Assembly: GCA_945872225.1 (NCBI GenBank)
Contig: CAMBZK010000017.1
Span: 1 to 13,778, forward strand
Direction of reading: 5' to 3'
Length of the DNA stretch: 13,778 nt
DNA from: a candidate division TM6 bacterium UASB124
GTDB taxonomy: Bacteria > Babelota > Babeliae > Babelales > RVW-14
Each line of letters opens with the position of its first letter. Position 1 is the first letter of the stretch. Of the stretch, positions 1 through 6,188 are shown piece by piece. The notes under the pieces were generated by a model. It was not told the origin of the DNA. It saw only the letters and a list, made by a program, of their open reading frames with translations, and searched no databases. Both the position numbers and the translations under genes were made by a program.

Positions 1-678
1 GCCCTTAGATTCATGCGTGCCACGCAGGTAAACAACCTGCTGTGGGTTTTTTTCAAGCAAGCGGCATACCAAACTAAGCGTCGCCATATTGTGGGCAGAC
101 CGACTAACAATGCCACCAGTAAAAACTATAAAAAAATCAGGGTTGGTAACCGCCAATTCATCATTGATAATGCCAAGCATTTTCAGCTGAGCCAAACAAC
201 GCGCTAACGAATGAATAGCGCCTTGCACATACCCAAAAATAACTATTTTTGACTGGGGCGTTGCCGTAATTTTTACAATGCTATCACCTTTGTTACCAGC
301 CGCTTCACGAGCTGCTGTTAGGGCTACAACCTGCTGCTTGAAAAAGCTTGGCGACCACACTGGTGCTTTGGCAAGGTGCGCAAACGAGCCAAGCCAGGCC
401 AATTTTTCTTTCATAACATCAAGTTTACCAGGCATCACGGTAGCCCAATATCTAGTAAACTCAGGCTTAATCGTATTCTCGTTATCCATCGCATACTGCT
501 CGTTAAGTGAAGCCGCATAGCCTTCAACCAAAGGCAAGGTCAAAAAGCCTGTTTTGTGTGTTGGCCGAGGCAGCACAAGCAGCGTAACAAGCAGAAGCAC
601 GAGCACAATGCCAATGCTCAGCAACATATATTTTAGGATGGCAAATGTACTCGTTCGTGATGCTATTTTTTTTACCAT
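1..678 (-). CDS. Membrane-anchored degenerate PPP-type metallophosphatase (partial, 3' end off window)
   Basis: This is the third gene of the minus-strand operon. It starts at an ATG 7 nt after the channel gene's stop, with a TAAGGA ribosome site that overlaps that stop. The 226 visible residues begin with a basic N-terminus (MVKK). A membrane segment follows at about 14-37, then a linker, then a calcineurin/PPP-like phosphoesterase core from about residue 145. The three family motifs are recognisable in order and with normal spacing, but they are degraded. GDxHG is G149-Y-V-Q-G153. GDxVDRG is G188-G-I-V-S-R-S194. GNHE is G220-T-H-E223. The metal ligands Asp, His, Asp and Asn are therefore replaced, while Arg193, His222 and Glu223 remain. 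The family normally uses two metals to hydrolyse phosphoesters. This protein is probably catalytically dead and may act as a binding or scaffold partner of the channel (inference). The topology suggests the domain lies outside the cytoplasm. The C-terminus is not visible. Confidence 0.72.
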   Translation of the reverse strand, partial: MVKKIASRTSTFAILKYMLLSIGIVLVLLLVTLLVLPRPTHKTGFLTLPLVEGYAASLNEQYAMDNENTIKPEFTRYWATVMPGKLDVMKEKLAWLGSFAHLAKAPVWSPSFFKQQVVALTAAREAAGNKGDSIVKITATPQSKIVIFGYVQGAIHSLARCLAQLKMLGIINDELAVTNPDFFIVFTGGIVSRSAHNMATLSLVCRLLEKNPQQVVYLRGTHESKG

Positions 679-685
679 GAGATCC

Positions 686-1789
686 TTAAAACAAAATCAA
701 ATAGGTTGTTGCAGCCGTCAACAAGACCAGCCCTACCATGAAAAGACCACTACTCACCCGCTCGCTTGTTGCGCCTGCCGTAGGATCAGCCGTATTAACC
801 ATCATGTAACGCGTCAGAAAAAGCTGCACACAAAAATTAACAAACGCAAAAACAAGCAACAGCAAATAAATACTATCCGTCGTCGTGAAATAGCCAACCT
901 GCGGCACCATTTGCTCAAGCACAAATCGATAGCCAAGAAGCCCGGTAAGTGCCGATGATGACAGCGTAACCTTGCCAATAACATTGGCTGCGTTCATTAA
1001 AAAACAGAGTAAGGCCAAAAACACCATTGAAAAGAGTGGCAAGAAAATAACGAGCGCTCGACGGCTTGATGATTTAATAACATTGGCGATAAAGAGGGCC
1101 TTTGGCGATTCTGCTTTTTTATCAGCATCTTGCTTATCAAGCACTAATGGCTGAATACCCGCATCAACGCTTAAATCACCAAAGTTCCAGCCAGCGGGCG
1201 CCTCTTTAGAAAACATTTCAAATGAGCTTGCACCAACTACAAAAATCATCTCGTCTGGCGTTACAAACTCATTGGCCATCATAATGGCAAGGCGATGGTC
1301 TTCAAGCGGAAAGCGGTGAAACTGCAAGTTAGTTTTAAGCTCAAAAATGACGTTGTACCGGACAAAAATATTGGTGCCCGTTACTTTAATTTCTGGCGGA
1401 CTTTTGTAAACCATCTTGCCGTTATCAAATGAAAAGCGCTCGACCGTATCAAGATTCATCTCATCACCATTAAATTCAAACCAGACAATGGCATCAACCT
1501 GAAAGGTATTTTTACTGACGTCAAAAATAGGGAAGTGCTTAATGAACATGCCAACTTTAACACGCACCGTAAAGGGCCCCATCTGCTTAAGCGCGTCAGT
1601 ATTGATGGGCTTGAGGGGTGGCATAACGTCAGTCGTATTAAACTGCCGCAAGGCATAGCCAAAAATACCGATCAAATAAACAACCAACATGCCCAGCAGC
1701 GTCGCTTTAACCGATGTCTGGGTAATGTCAAAAAAACGTCTGATGCCAGCAGGTCGGGCCTTTATGGCAGCTGCTTGAGCTTGCTTCAT
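686..1789 (-). CDS. Pentameric ligand-gated ion channel (Cys-loop/pro-loop receptor) homologue
   Basis: A 367-aa membrane protein that fits a prokaryotic pentameric ligand-gated channel subunit such as GLIC. Residues 74-235 look like the extracellular beta-sandwich, including a pro-loop F160-P-L-E-D164 without flanking cysteines. M1 is about 243-265 with the family proline (P251). M2 is about 273-295 (KVTLSSSALTGLLGYRFVLE), M3 about 300-325 and M4 about 348-367 at the extreme C-terminus. From memory, the GLIC M2 and M2-M3 loop align without gaps (NVTLVVST... against KVTLSSSA...; LPKTPY against VPQVGY). An extra hydrophobic stretch at 29-47, after a basic stretch, may be an uncleaved anchor or a signal sequence. 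The ATG overlaps the upstream gene's stop (ATGA). A perfect AAAGGAG lies 5 nt before it, so the two are translationally coupled. Expected role: ligand-gated ion conductance in the inner membrane. Ligand and ion selectivity cannot be read from the sequence. Confidence 0.75.
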   Translation of the reverse strand: MKQAQAAAIKARPAGIRRFFDITQTSVKATLLGMLVVYLIGIFGYALRQFNTTDVMPPLKPINTDALKQMGPFTVRVKVGMFIKHFPIFDVSKNTFQVDAIVWFEFNGDEMNLDTVERFSFDNGKMVYKSPPEIKVTGTNIFVRYNVIFELKTNLQFHRFPLEDHRLAIMMANEFVTPDEMIFVVGASSFEMFSKEAPAGWNFGDLSVDAGIQPLVLDKQDADKKAESPKALFIANVIKSSSRRALVIFLPLFSMVFLALLCFLMNAANVIGKVTLSSSALTGLLGYRFVLEQMVPQVGYFTTTDSIYLLLLVFAFVNFCVQLFLTRYMMVNTADPTAGATSERVSSGLFMVGLVLLTAATTYLILF

Positions 1790-3021
1790 GCTGACTCCTT
1801 TGTTTTTTCTTTTTCTTTTGCTGGCGCTGATTTTTTCTTGCCATCACTGAAAATATGCACTTGTTGAGAAAGGGTCCGCTTCGCTGGGTCAAATTGTAAC
1901 TGCAAGCCTTTAAAGTTTACTTTTTTGAGCGATGCTATGGTTTTGAGCAACCCAGGAATGGTAAATGGCTGCGGGGTAATTTTTAAAACTTCATAGAACA
2001 GTGCAGCATTGACATACCCCTCAAATGCATAGGCCGTAGGCTTTTTATTGCCCATAAACTTTTGCAAATCCGCCCTGAACTCTTTTGCAATTTGCAGCTC
2101 ACTGGTTGCTGCATCAGGAACTACCGAAGAAGTAACCAACTGAATGCCGCGTGATTTTTTCAACGTATCTTGAATGCTATCAAGCCCAGAAAGGCCCATA
2201 AAAACCGTCTTGTGCAAACCCTTGTTTACAAAATAACGCACAAAATTATAGGTTGGCCGAGCTTTTGCAACACAGATAATAACGTTTGGTGCCTTAACTG
2301 AAATTTCATTAGCCGCACGCTCCACTTGCAAGGTCTGTGCGGGGTACCAGCCCTCTGCATGCAGCGTCAGTTTGTTCTCGCCAAGTACTTTTTTCGTTGC
2401 AACGAGGGTGTCATCACCCGAATCACTTGCCTCATAAAACAGCCCAATTTTAGACTTGTGCAGCACCTTCAGTGCATGGTCAACAAGCCCACCAATCTCT
2501 TGCTCATAGCTGGGGCGAAAAAATATAACATTTTCAAATGCAGGGCCACGCGTTGTAGCCGCACCCTCAAGAGGAAAGAGCGCCAAAATCTTGTGCTGCT
2601 TAATCAAATCAGAAACAGCAAACACCGAGCGTGTACTTAAAAGACTTATGCACAGCGGGGACTGTGCCGCCATCGCAGTAATGTTTTCGCGCGTTTTAAC
2701 GGTTTCAAACCCATCGTCTTGCACACTCAGACGAATAATAATGCCCTTGGTTGTCCGCTGCTTGAGCTTATTGAAAAACAAGGTCATGCCATCAAGCACT
2801 TGTTGCCCGAGTACTGCCATTTCACCGGTAAGCGGGAGCGATGCATTGACGGTTACTTCTAGGTTGTCACCCACTTTTTTGCAGGGAATTGGTGGCTGCT
2901 GAACAGGTGCAACATCAGGAACAATTATTGGGTCAACCGCAACAATAGGCGCTACATCAGCTGGCACAGCAGCATATGTGCTTGAGCAGAGCAATAAGAA
3001 AAGCAGCACAGCATGCTTCAT
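1786..3021 (-). CDS. Type-1 periplasmic ligand-binding protein (branched-chain amino acid ABC-type SBP, LivJ-like)
   Basis: First gene of the operon, 411 aa. A signal peptide covers about 1-17 (hydrophobic LLFLLL, probable cut after STYA). A Pro/Val/Ala-rich spacer (18-46) precedes the Peripla_BP_6 fold. The fold's N-terminal signature is visible: NASLPLTG at 59-66, LGQQVLDG at 71-78, then QDDG at 101-104. Blocks such as KIGLFYEASDSG and the C-terminal TAYAFEGYVNAALFYEVL are also typical. The protein ends in a Lys/Glu-rich hydrophilic tail. Family members bind amino acids or small amides and hand them to an ABC importer. No permease or ATPase gene is next to it; a ligand-gated-channel gene overlaps it by 4 nt instead. 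The inferred job is to capture a ligand outside the inner membrane and present it to the channel. A cysteine in the hydrophobic core (C12) lacks a proper lipobox, so a lipoprotein is less likely. AAGG lies 7 nt before the ATG. Confidence 0.78.
   Translation of the reverse strand: MKHAVLLFLLLCSSTYAAVPADVAPIVAVDPIIVPDVAPVQQPPIPCKKVGDNLEVTVNASLPLTGEMAVLGQQVLDGMTLFFNKLKQRTTKGIIIRLSVQDDGFETVKTRENITAMAAQSPLCISLLSTRSVFAVSDLIKQHKILALFPLEGAATTRGPAFENVIFFRPSYEQEIGGLVDHALKVLHKSKIGLFYEASDSGDDTLVATKKVLGENKLTLHAEGWYPAQTLQVERAANEISVKAPNVIICVAKARPTYNFVRYFVNKGLHKTVFMGLSGLDSIQDTLKKSRGIQLVTSSVVPDAATSELQIAKEFRADLQKFMGNKKPTAYAFEGYVNAALFYEVLKITPQPFTIPGLLKTIASLKKVNFKGLQLQFDPAKRTLSQQVHIFSDGKKKSAPAKEKEKTKESA
1795..1801 (-). 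promoter_or_regulatory. Ribosome binding site of the channel gene
   Basis: On the minus strand AAAGGAG lies 5 nt before the ATG at 1789, inside the last codons of the binding-protein gene. It supports this start and coupled translation of the two genes. Confidence 0.8.
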
Positions 3022-3033
3022 GCAGCAACCTTT

Positions 3034-3077
3034 TTATCAAGAGCCTTCAGATACTTTTAACGCTCTGATCTTGATAA
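3034..3077. repeat. Inverted repeat in the leader of the channel operon
   Basis: TTATCAAGA at 3034-3042 is the exact reverse complement of TCTTGATAA at 3069-3077, with 26 nt between. The distal arm overlaps the candidate -10 of the operon promoter and the proximal arm lies just upstream of the ribosome site. It could be a two-site operator or a leader hairpin. Confidence 0.45.
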
Positions 3078-3097
3078 GCAAAGGGCAACAGTGTCAA
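3071..3097 (-). promoter_or_regulatory. Candidate sigma70-like promoter of the binding protein-channel operon
   Basis: On the minus strand a perfect -35 TTGACA (3097-3092) is followed after 15 nt by TATCAA (3076-3071). The spacing is short and the -10 is weak, so the exact -10 is uncertain. It lies about 50 nt upstream of the ATG at 3021 in an otherwise gene-free gap. Confidence 0.35.
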
Positions 3098-3139
3098 CAA
3101 TGTGCACGAGCACCTAATGGAAACAGCGTGTAATCGTTT

Positions 3140-3691
3140 TTAAACAATCAACACTTTCACACAATCGACAATTGGAAACTCGTGACGCTGTAATCGCATA
3201 AGGTTGTCGATGTAACGGAAAGTATCTTGGTAGCATTCTAAAATCATTTTTCCCTCGCTGTGAAAAACAATAGGAGACCATGCTACCATTATCCTCTCGC
3301 TGTGCCATCCTGGCTTGGGCAGAGCAATAGAATCCATTATCATTGATGTGTAGGAGTAAAAATACTCCGCAGATCCCTCTTTCGCGTATGAGACAAGTTC
3401 TTCGTGGCTATTCATACCTTGTAGGCTCCGAAGCAGCTGATCACGGCATTCATCGGGTTCATCATAAAGAAGATCAAATTGTCTTTGAAGAAAATTAATA
3501 ACATTGGTTGCCATTAATAAGGCGGGGGAAATTGTCCATTCGTACTTACCCGGTGTTTCTTCCAGTACATAGTGATGTATCGCAACCTCTTTGCTGAGTG
3601 CCTGTTCTAATTGTTCAACCGTGCGATCTTTTGCATCACTTTTGCAAACAGTTACTTGGTAAATGATACCAATAACCAAATACGTCCCCAT
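3140..3691 (-). CDS. Hypothetical protein, 183 aa
   Basis: I do not recognise this protein. It starts at ATG 3691, with a weak AGAAAG upstream; a TTG one codon earlier is a less likely start. The N-terminus (MGTYLVIGIIYQVTVCKS) is mildly hydrophobic and beta-like, not a clear signal peptide. The middle is helical and acidic and contains LLYDEPDECRDQLLRSLQG. The C-terminal half is rich in Tyr, Phe and Ile. There is no membrane helix and no evident catalytic motif. It begins 15 nt after the stop of the Rpn-type nuclease gene, so the two are probably co-transcribed. A role tied to that nuclease is possible but is only inferred from position. It ends 118 nt before the start of the channel operon, with no clear terminator between. 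Confidence 0.7.
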   Translation of the reverse strand: MGTYLVIGIIYQVTVCKSDAKDRTVEQLEQALSKEVAIHHYVLEETPGKYEWTISPALLMATNVINFLQRQFDLLYDEPDECRDQLLRSLQGMNSHEELVSYAKEGSAEYFYSYTSMIMDSIALPKPGWHSERIMVAWSPIVFHSEGKMILECYQDTFRYIDNLMRLQRHEFPIVDCVKVLIV

Positions 3692-3706
3692 CAAAATCTT
3701 TCTACG

Positions 3707-4603
3707 TTATTTGCCCAATAATTTTTTCAGCTCGTCAAGAGACAAGCCGGTTATCTCAGCAACTTCTTCTAGTGCAAATTTTTTAAGCATATTTTTTGCC
3801 AGCATGATCATTGCCTCTTGCTTGCCCTTTTCCATGCCCTTTTCCATGCCCTCAGCCAAAGCTATTTCTTTAGCTGTTTCTATTTGATCATATTGCTGCA
3901 TCATGCGATCTCGTTCATGAAAATAAGCCTCTCGTTCCTCAGAGGTTAACGCCGCATGAGAAAGTAAATCCAGTGCTTCGTACATGGAATTGTTATCGCC
4001 AAGCGAATCAGGAATTTGCTGTAGTTGATTAGCATTTTGAAGTAGGTACAGCCATTTATCAGTAAGCGTTATGCACGCTTCAAGTGGCTTATCAAATTTT
4101 TTAAGCTCAATAAAAGTCCAATTAAACAGGTTTAATACACCATCGTCAACCAAGGTTACAGCACCATCTGGCTCGATGGTTTTATTGGCAATACAGTAGC
4201 GATTGATTGGGTTTGCATTCAGGTAGACCATATTAAAATTCAAAACGCCAACAAAAATAACAGGCATGAGTGAAGCATATGCCCTTGTCAGCTCCATTTG
4301 CCGTGCAATGACATGTGCGGCGTAATATTGACTGCGTTGTGGATAATATTTTTGTTGCACAACCTGCATTTCAATAATAAAGCGACGACCCTGTTGATCA
4401 ACACATTTGACATCAACAACACTTTTTTTATCAATGATAGATTCTGGATTATTGTATGGGTCTATAAAAACAAGCTCAACAATTTTTTTACCCTCAGACA
4501 GGTCTAGCATGGTGTTTAAAAAATCAATGGTGATTTGTGGTTTTGCCTGGTTTCCAAATACTTTTTTAAAAACAAAATCAACTTTTGGGTCAAGAAATTG
4601 CAT
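3707..4603 (-). CDS. Rpn family recombination-promoting nuclease / PD-(D/E)XK nuclease family transposase
   Basis: A 298-aa member of the Rpn/PDDEXK_2 family (often labelled putative transposase). The N-terminal signature DPKVDFVFKKVFGNQ is at 5-19. The nuclease core follows, with D64 in VVDVK and the E78-x-Q80 pair in FIIEMQ, the variant catalytic motif of this family. QRSQYYAAH and the helical middle are also typical. The C-terminal region has an EGMEKGMEKGKQEA linker and ends in EEVAEITGLSLDELKKLL, a common family tail. Characterised Rpn proteins are DNA endonucleases that stimulate RecA-independent recombination. I start it at ATG 4603 rather than an in-frame ATG at 4708: a perfect AAGGAG sits 7 nt upstream of 4603, the extra 35 residues do not resemble the family, and a candidate promoter lies inside that extension. 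It shares a likely transcript with the unknown gene downstream. Confidence 0.88.
   Translation of the reverse strand: MQFLDPKVDFVFKKVFGNQAKPQITIDFLNTMLDLSEGKKIVELVFIDPYNNPESIIDKKSVVDVKCVDQQGRRFIIEMQVVQQKYYPQRSQYYAAHVIARQMELTRAYASLMPVIFVGVLNFNMVYLNANPINRYCIANKTIEPDGAVTLVDDGVLNLFNWTFIELKKFDKPLEACITLTDKWLYLLQNANQLQQIPDSLGDNNSMYEALDLLSHAALTSEEREAYFHERDRMMQQYDQIETAKEIALAEGMEKGMEKGKQEAMIMLAKNMLKKFALEEVAEITGLSLDELKKLLGK
3824..3847 (-). repeat. 12-bp tandem duplication coding for MEKG-MEKG
   Basis: Two exact copies of GCCCTTTTCCAT stand in tandem, giving a MEKGMEKG run in the linker of the Rpn-type nuclease. In-frame tandem repeats here can change linker length by 4 residues without breaking the protein. 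Confidence 0.8.
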
Positions 4604-4610
4604 CGCAAGG

Positions 4611-4616
4611 CTCCTT
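4611..4616 (-). promoter_or_regulatory. Ribosome binding site deciding the Rpn nuclease start
   Basis: AAGGAG on the minus strand, 7 nt before the ATG at 4603. It argues for this start over the upstream in-frame ATG at 4708. Confidence 0.8.
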
Positions 4617-4640
4617 CGTATCAAAATTACTGATGGATCC

Positions 4641-4668
4641 AGTTTACCATACCCACCCACAGAGACAA
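4641..4668 (-). promoter_or_regulatory. Candidate promoter of the Rpn nuclease gene (extended -10)
   Basis: On the minus strand TTGTCT (4668-4663) and TAAACT (4646-4641) are separated by 16 nt. A TG dinucleotide one base before the -10 gives TGGTAAACT, an extended -10. The same TGnTAAACTGGA core precedes the other PD-(D/E)XK gene at 10071-10082. Confidence 0.4.
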
Positions 4669-4712
4669 CAAGGAGCGCGCTTCGGTGAAAAAGTCGATTA
4701 ATATCCACCTAC

Positions 4713-4756
4713 AAAAAATGAGAGAGGGAGATCCGCGCGAACCACCCTCTCTCATT
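4713..4756 (-). terminator. Intrinsic terminator of the surface-protein operon
   Basis: A perfect 12-bp stem is formed by AATGAGAGAGGG (4717-4728) and CCCTCTCTCATT (4745-4756), with a 16-nt loop. On the minus strand the stem leads straight into a T-run (complement of 4713-4718). It lies about 50 nt after the stop of the outer-membrane protein gene at 4805. Confidence 0.8.
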
Positions 4757-4804
4757 GAAACTTGTATCTAAGCCAGGCTAGATGAAACTATTCTTAATTA
4801 ATGC

Positions 4805-6094
4805 TTAGAAATTTATGGCTAGCTGACCACCAAAGGTGTCTTGTAGCATGATGTTTTTGCCGTCTACTGGGAGCTTGTAGAACAAGCTTACTTGCGGCGC
4901 GACGCTGCTGTTCATGCAGCTGTTGCAATCCCAATTAAGTTTGAACACCAGATTGTGTGCGTTGTACTCTTTCAACCAGTTGGCACTGTTCACAACCGTT
5001 GCATCAAAGGCATTGCCTTGAGGTGACAAGCGATCATCGTCATGCTTCATGTAATTGTACGTTGCGCCCAGCGATAAGCCGTAGGCAAAGCGGTACATTT
5101 GTGCTGAAAGGTTAAACTTCCACGTAAAACCGTAGTCCATGCTCGCGCGGCCTTTGTTGAGCAGCATAAAGCGTGTTTGTTTTTCATCCGTTTTCATGCG
5201 GTAGTCTTTGCTGTGGTCAAACATGACTTCAAACTGAGCATCAGCACCAAGGCGCACGTGGTATTTGAAATCAAGGTTTAAGCCAACACCGAAAGGCAAG
5301 CTCCAAGCGCCGTCGTTACCAAAGGCAACCGAAAATGCTTTGTCTTCATCGCGTTCGTTAGCAGTTGGTACACTCACGCCAACTTTAGCCATCAGCTCAA
5401 CAGCTTTAAGCCCATCTTTTTCTTGCTCGTAGCGGTTTGACCAGTCAAGCATCACCGCAAGGTCGCCGATACCAGCGTTTGACCAGTTGCTCAAGTCAAG
5501 GCCACCAAGCGCTTTGAGGCTGTCTTGCGCCAGTGTTCTGGTACCGATCAAGCCAGAAACTGCTGCATCAACAGGATAGTTTGCTACCGTTTGGTCAGCG
5601 TATGAAGTATCGTAGATGCGTGCATCACGGATTGGGAGCATAACGCTCAAGCCCAAGTGCCCAGGAATCATTTTGAGTGGCAGCTCGTAACGACCATGCA
5701 CGTCGATATCAAGCATATCAAATTTGCCCTTCAAATCGACATGACCACGAACACCGTCATCCATCGGGCCGATTGGTGCTACTGGCAGCGCAAGCAGCGC
5801 CACTGCTGGTGCTGAAGCTGCTGGGGCGCCACGCAGAGCGCTGATAAATGACTGTGTCTCTTCGTAAAGCTTGAGGACATTTTTTGATTTGCTGTTCCAG
5901 CTTTTGCCATCACGATCCATGCCGTATTCAACGTTAGCACCAAATTTAAATGACTGCTTAGCTTTGCAATCGCGGTGCAAATTAAGGTTGGTATCGTATG
6001 GTCTAAAGAAGTTGGTTGGCGCAAACGCGGTGAGTTGCGCACTGGTTGCTAGCAACAGGGCCAGCGTTTTTAACAATTTATTGGTTACTCTCAT
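4805..6094 (-). CDS. Putative outer-membrane beta-barrel protein, 429 aa
   Basis: A secreted protein with a signal peptide of about 24 residues (MRVTNKLLKTLALLLATSAQ..., cut near LTAFA). After it comes FFRPYDTN, which I associate with Dependentiae outer-membrane proteins. An Ala/Pro-rich low-complexity stretch lies near 90-112. The remainder has alternating hydrophobic and polar strands typical of a transmembrane barrel (for example GKFDMLDIDVHGRYELPL and LNLDFKYHVRLGA), and the last residue is Phe, as is usual for barrel-assembly substrates. A CNSC pair (390-393) near the end is unusual. AAAGGG precedes the ATG. It follows a large secreted protein gene by 94 nt and is closed by an intrinsic terminator, so the two are probably one surface operon. 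The function is not assignable; a porin-like or transport role is a guess. Confidence 0.75.
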   Translation of the reverse strand: MRVTNKLLKTLALLLATSAQLTAFAPTNFFRPYDTNLNLHRDCKAKQSFKFGANVEYGMDRDGKSWNSKSKNVLKLYEETQSFISALRGAPAASAPAVALLALPVAPIGPMDDGVRGHVDLKGKFDMLDIDVHGRYELPLKMIPGHLGLSVMLPIRDARIYDTSYADQTVANYPVDAAVSGLIGTRTLAQDSLKALGGLDLSNWSNAGIGDLAVMLDWSNRYEQEKDGLKAVELMAKVGVSVPTANERDEDKAFSVAFGNDGAWSLPFGVGLNLDFKYHVRLGADAQFEVMFDHSKDYRMKTDEKQTRFMLLNKGRASMDYGFTWKFNLSAQMYRFAYGLSLGATYNYMKHDDDRLSPQGNAFDATVVNSANWLKEYNAHNLVFKLNWDCNSCMNSSVAPQVSLFYKLPVDGKNIMLQDTFGGQLAINF

Positions 6095-6137
6095 CGTTCA
6101 TCCCTTTTTAGTTTTAATACAGGTTAACTAGACTGCC

Positions 6138-6173
6138 CGCTCTTTCTCAACCCGCGAGGGCCAAGGAAGAGCG
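6138..6173. other. Strong hairpin between the two surface-protein genes
   Basis: CGCTCTTTCT (6138-6147) pairs with AGGAAGAGCG (6164-6173) including one G-T pair. Inside, a CCC/GGG stem (6151-6153 with 6158-6160) closes a GCGA loop across a 3x3 internal loop. No T-run follows on either strand, so it is not a standard terminator. Its CGCTCTTCCT arm (minus strand) is also found in the repeat at 9530. It may be a processing or attenuation structure. Confidence 0.55.
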
Positions 6174-6188
6174 AGCTTAGATAACGTG

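Noticed and set aside
2824..2838. LPLTG sequence resembling a sortase signal in the binding protein
   Set aside because: It lies at residues 62-66 near the N-terminus and matches the conserved PLTG turn of Peripla_BP_6 proteins. A sortase signal should be C-terminal and followed by a hydrophobic tail.
4604..4708. N-terminal extension of the Rpn nuclease from ATG 4708
   Set aside because: The 35 extra residues have no family similarity, contain the candidate promoter, and the perfect ribosome site serves ATG 4603.
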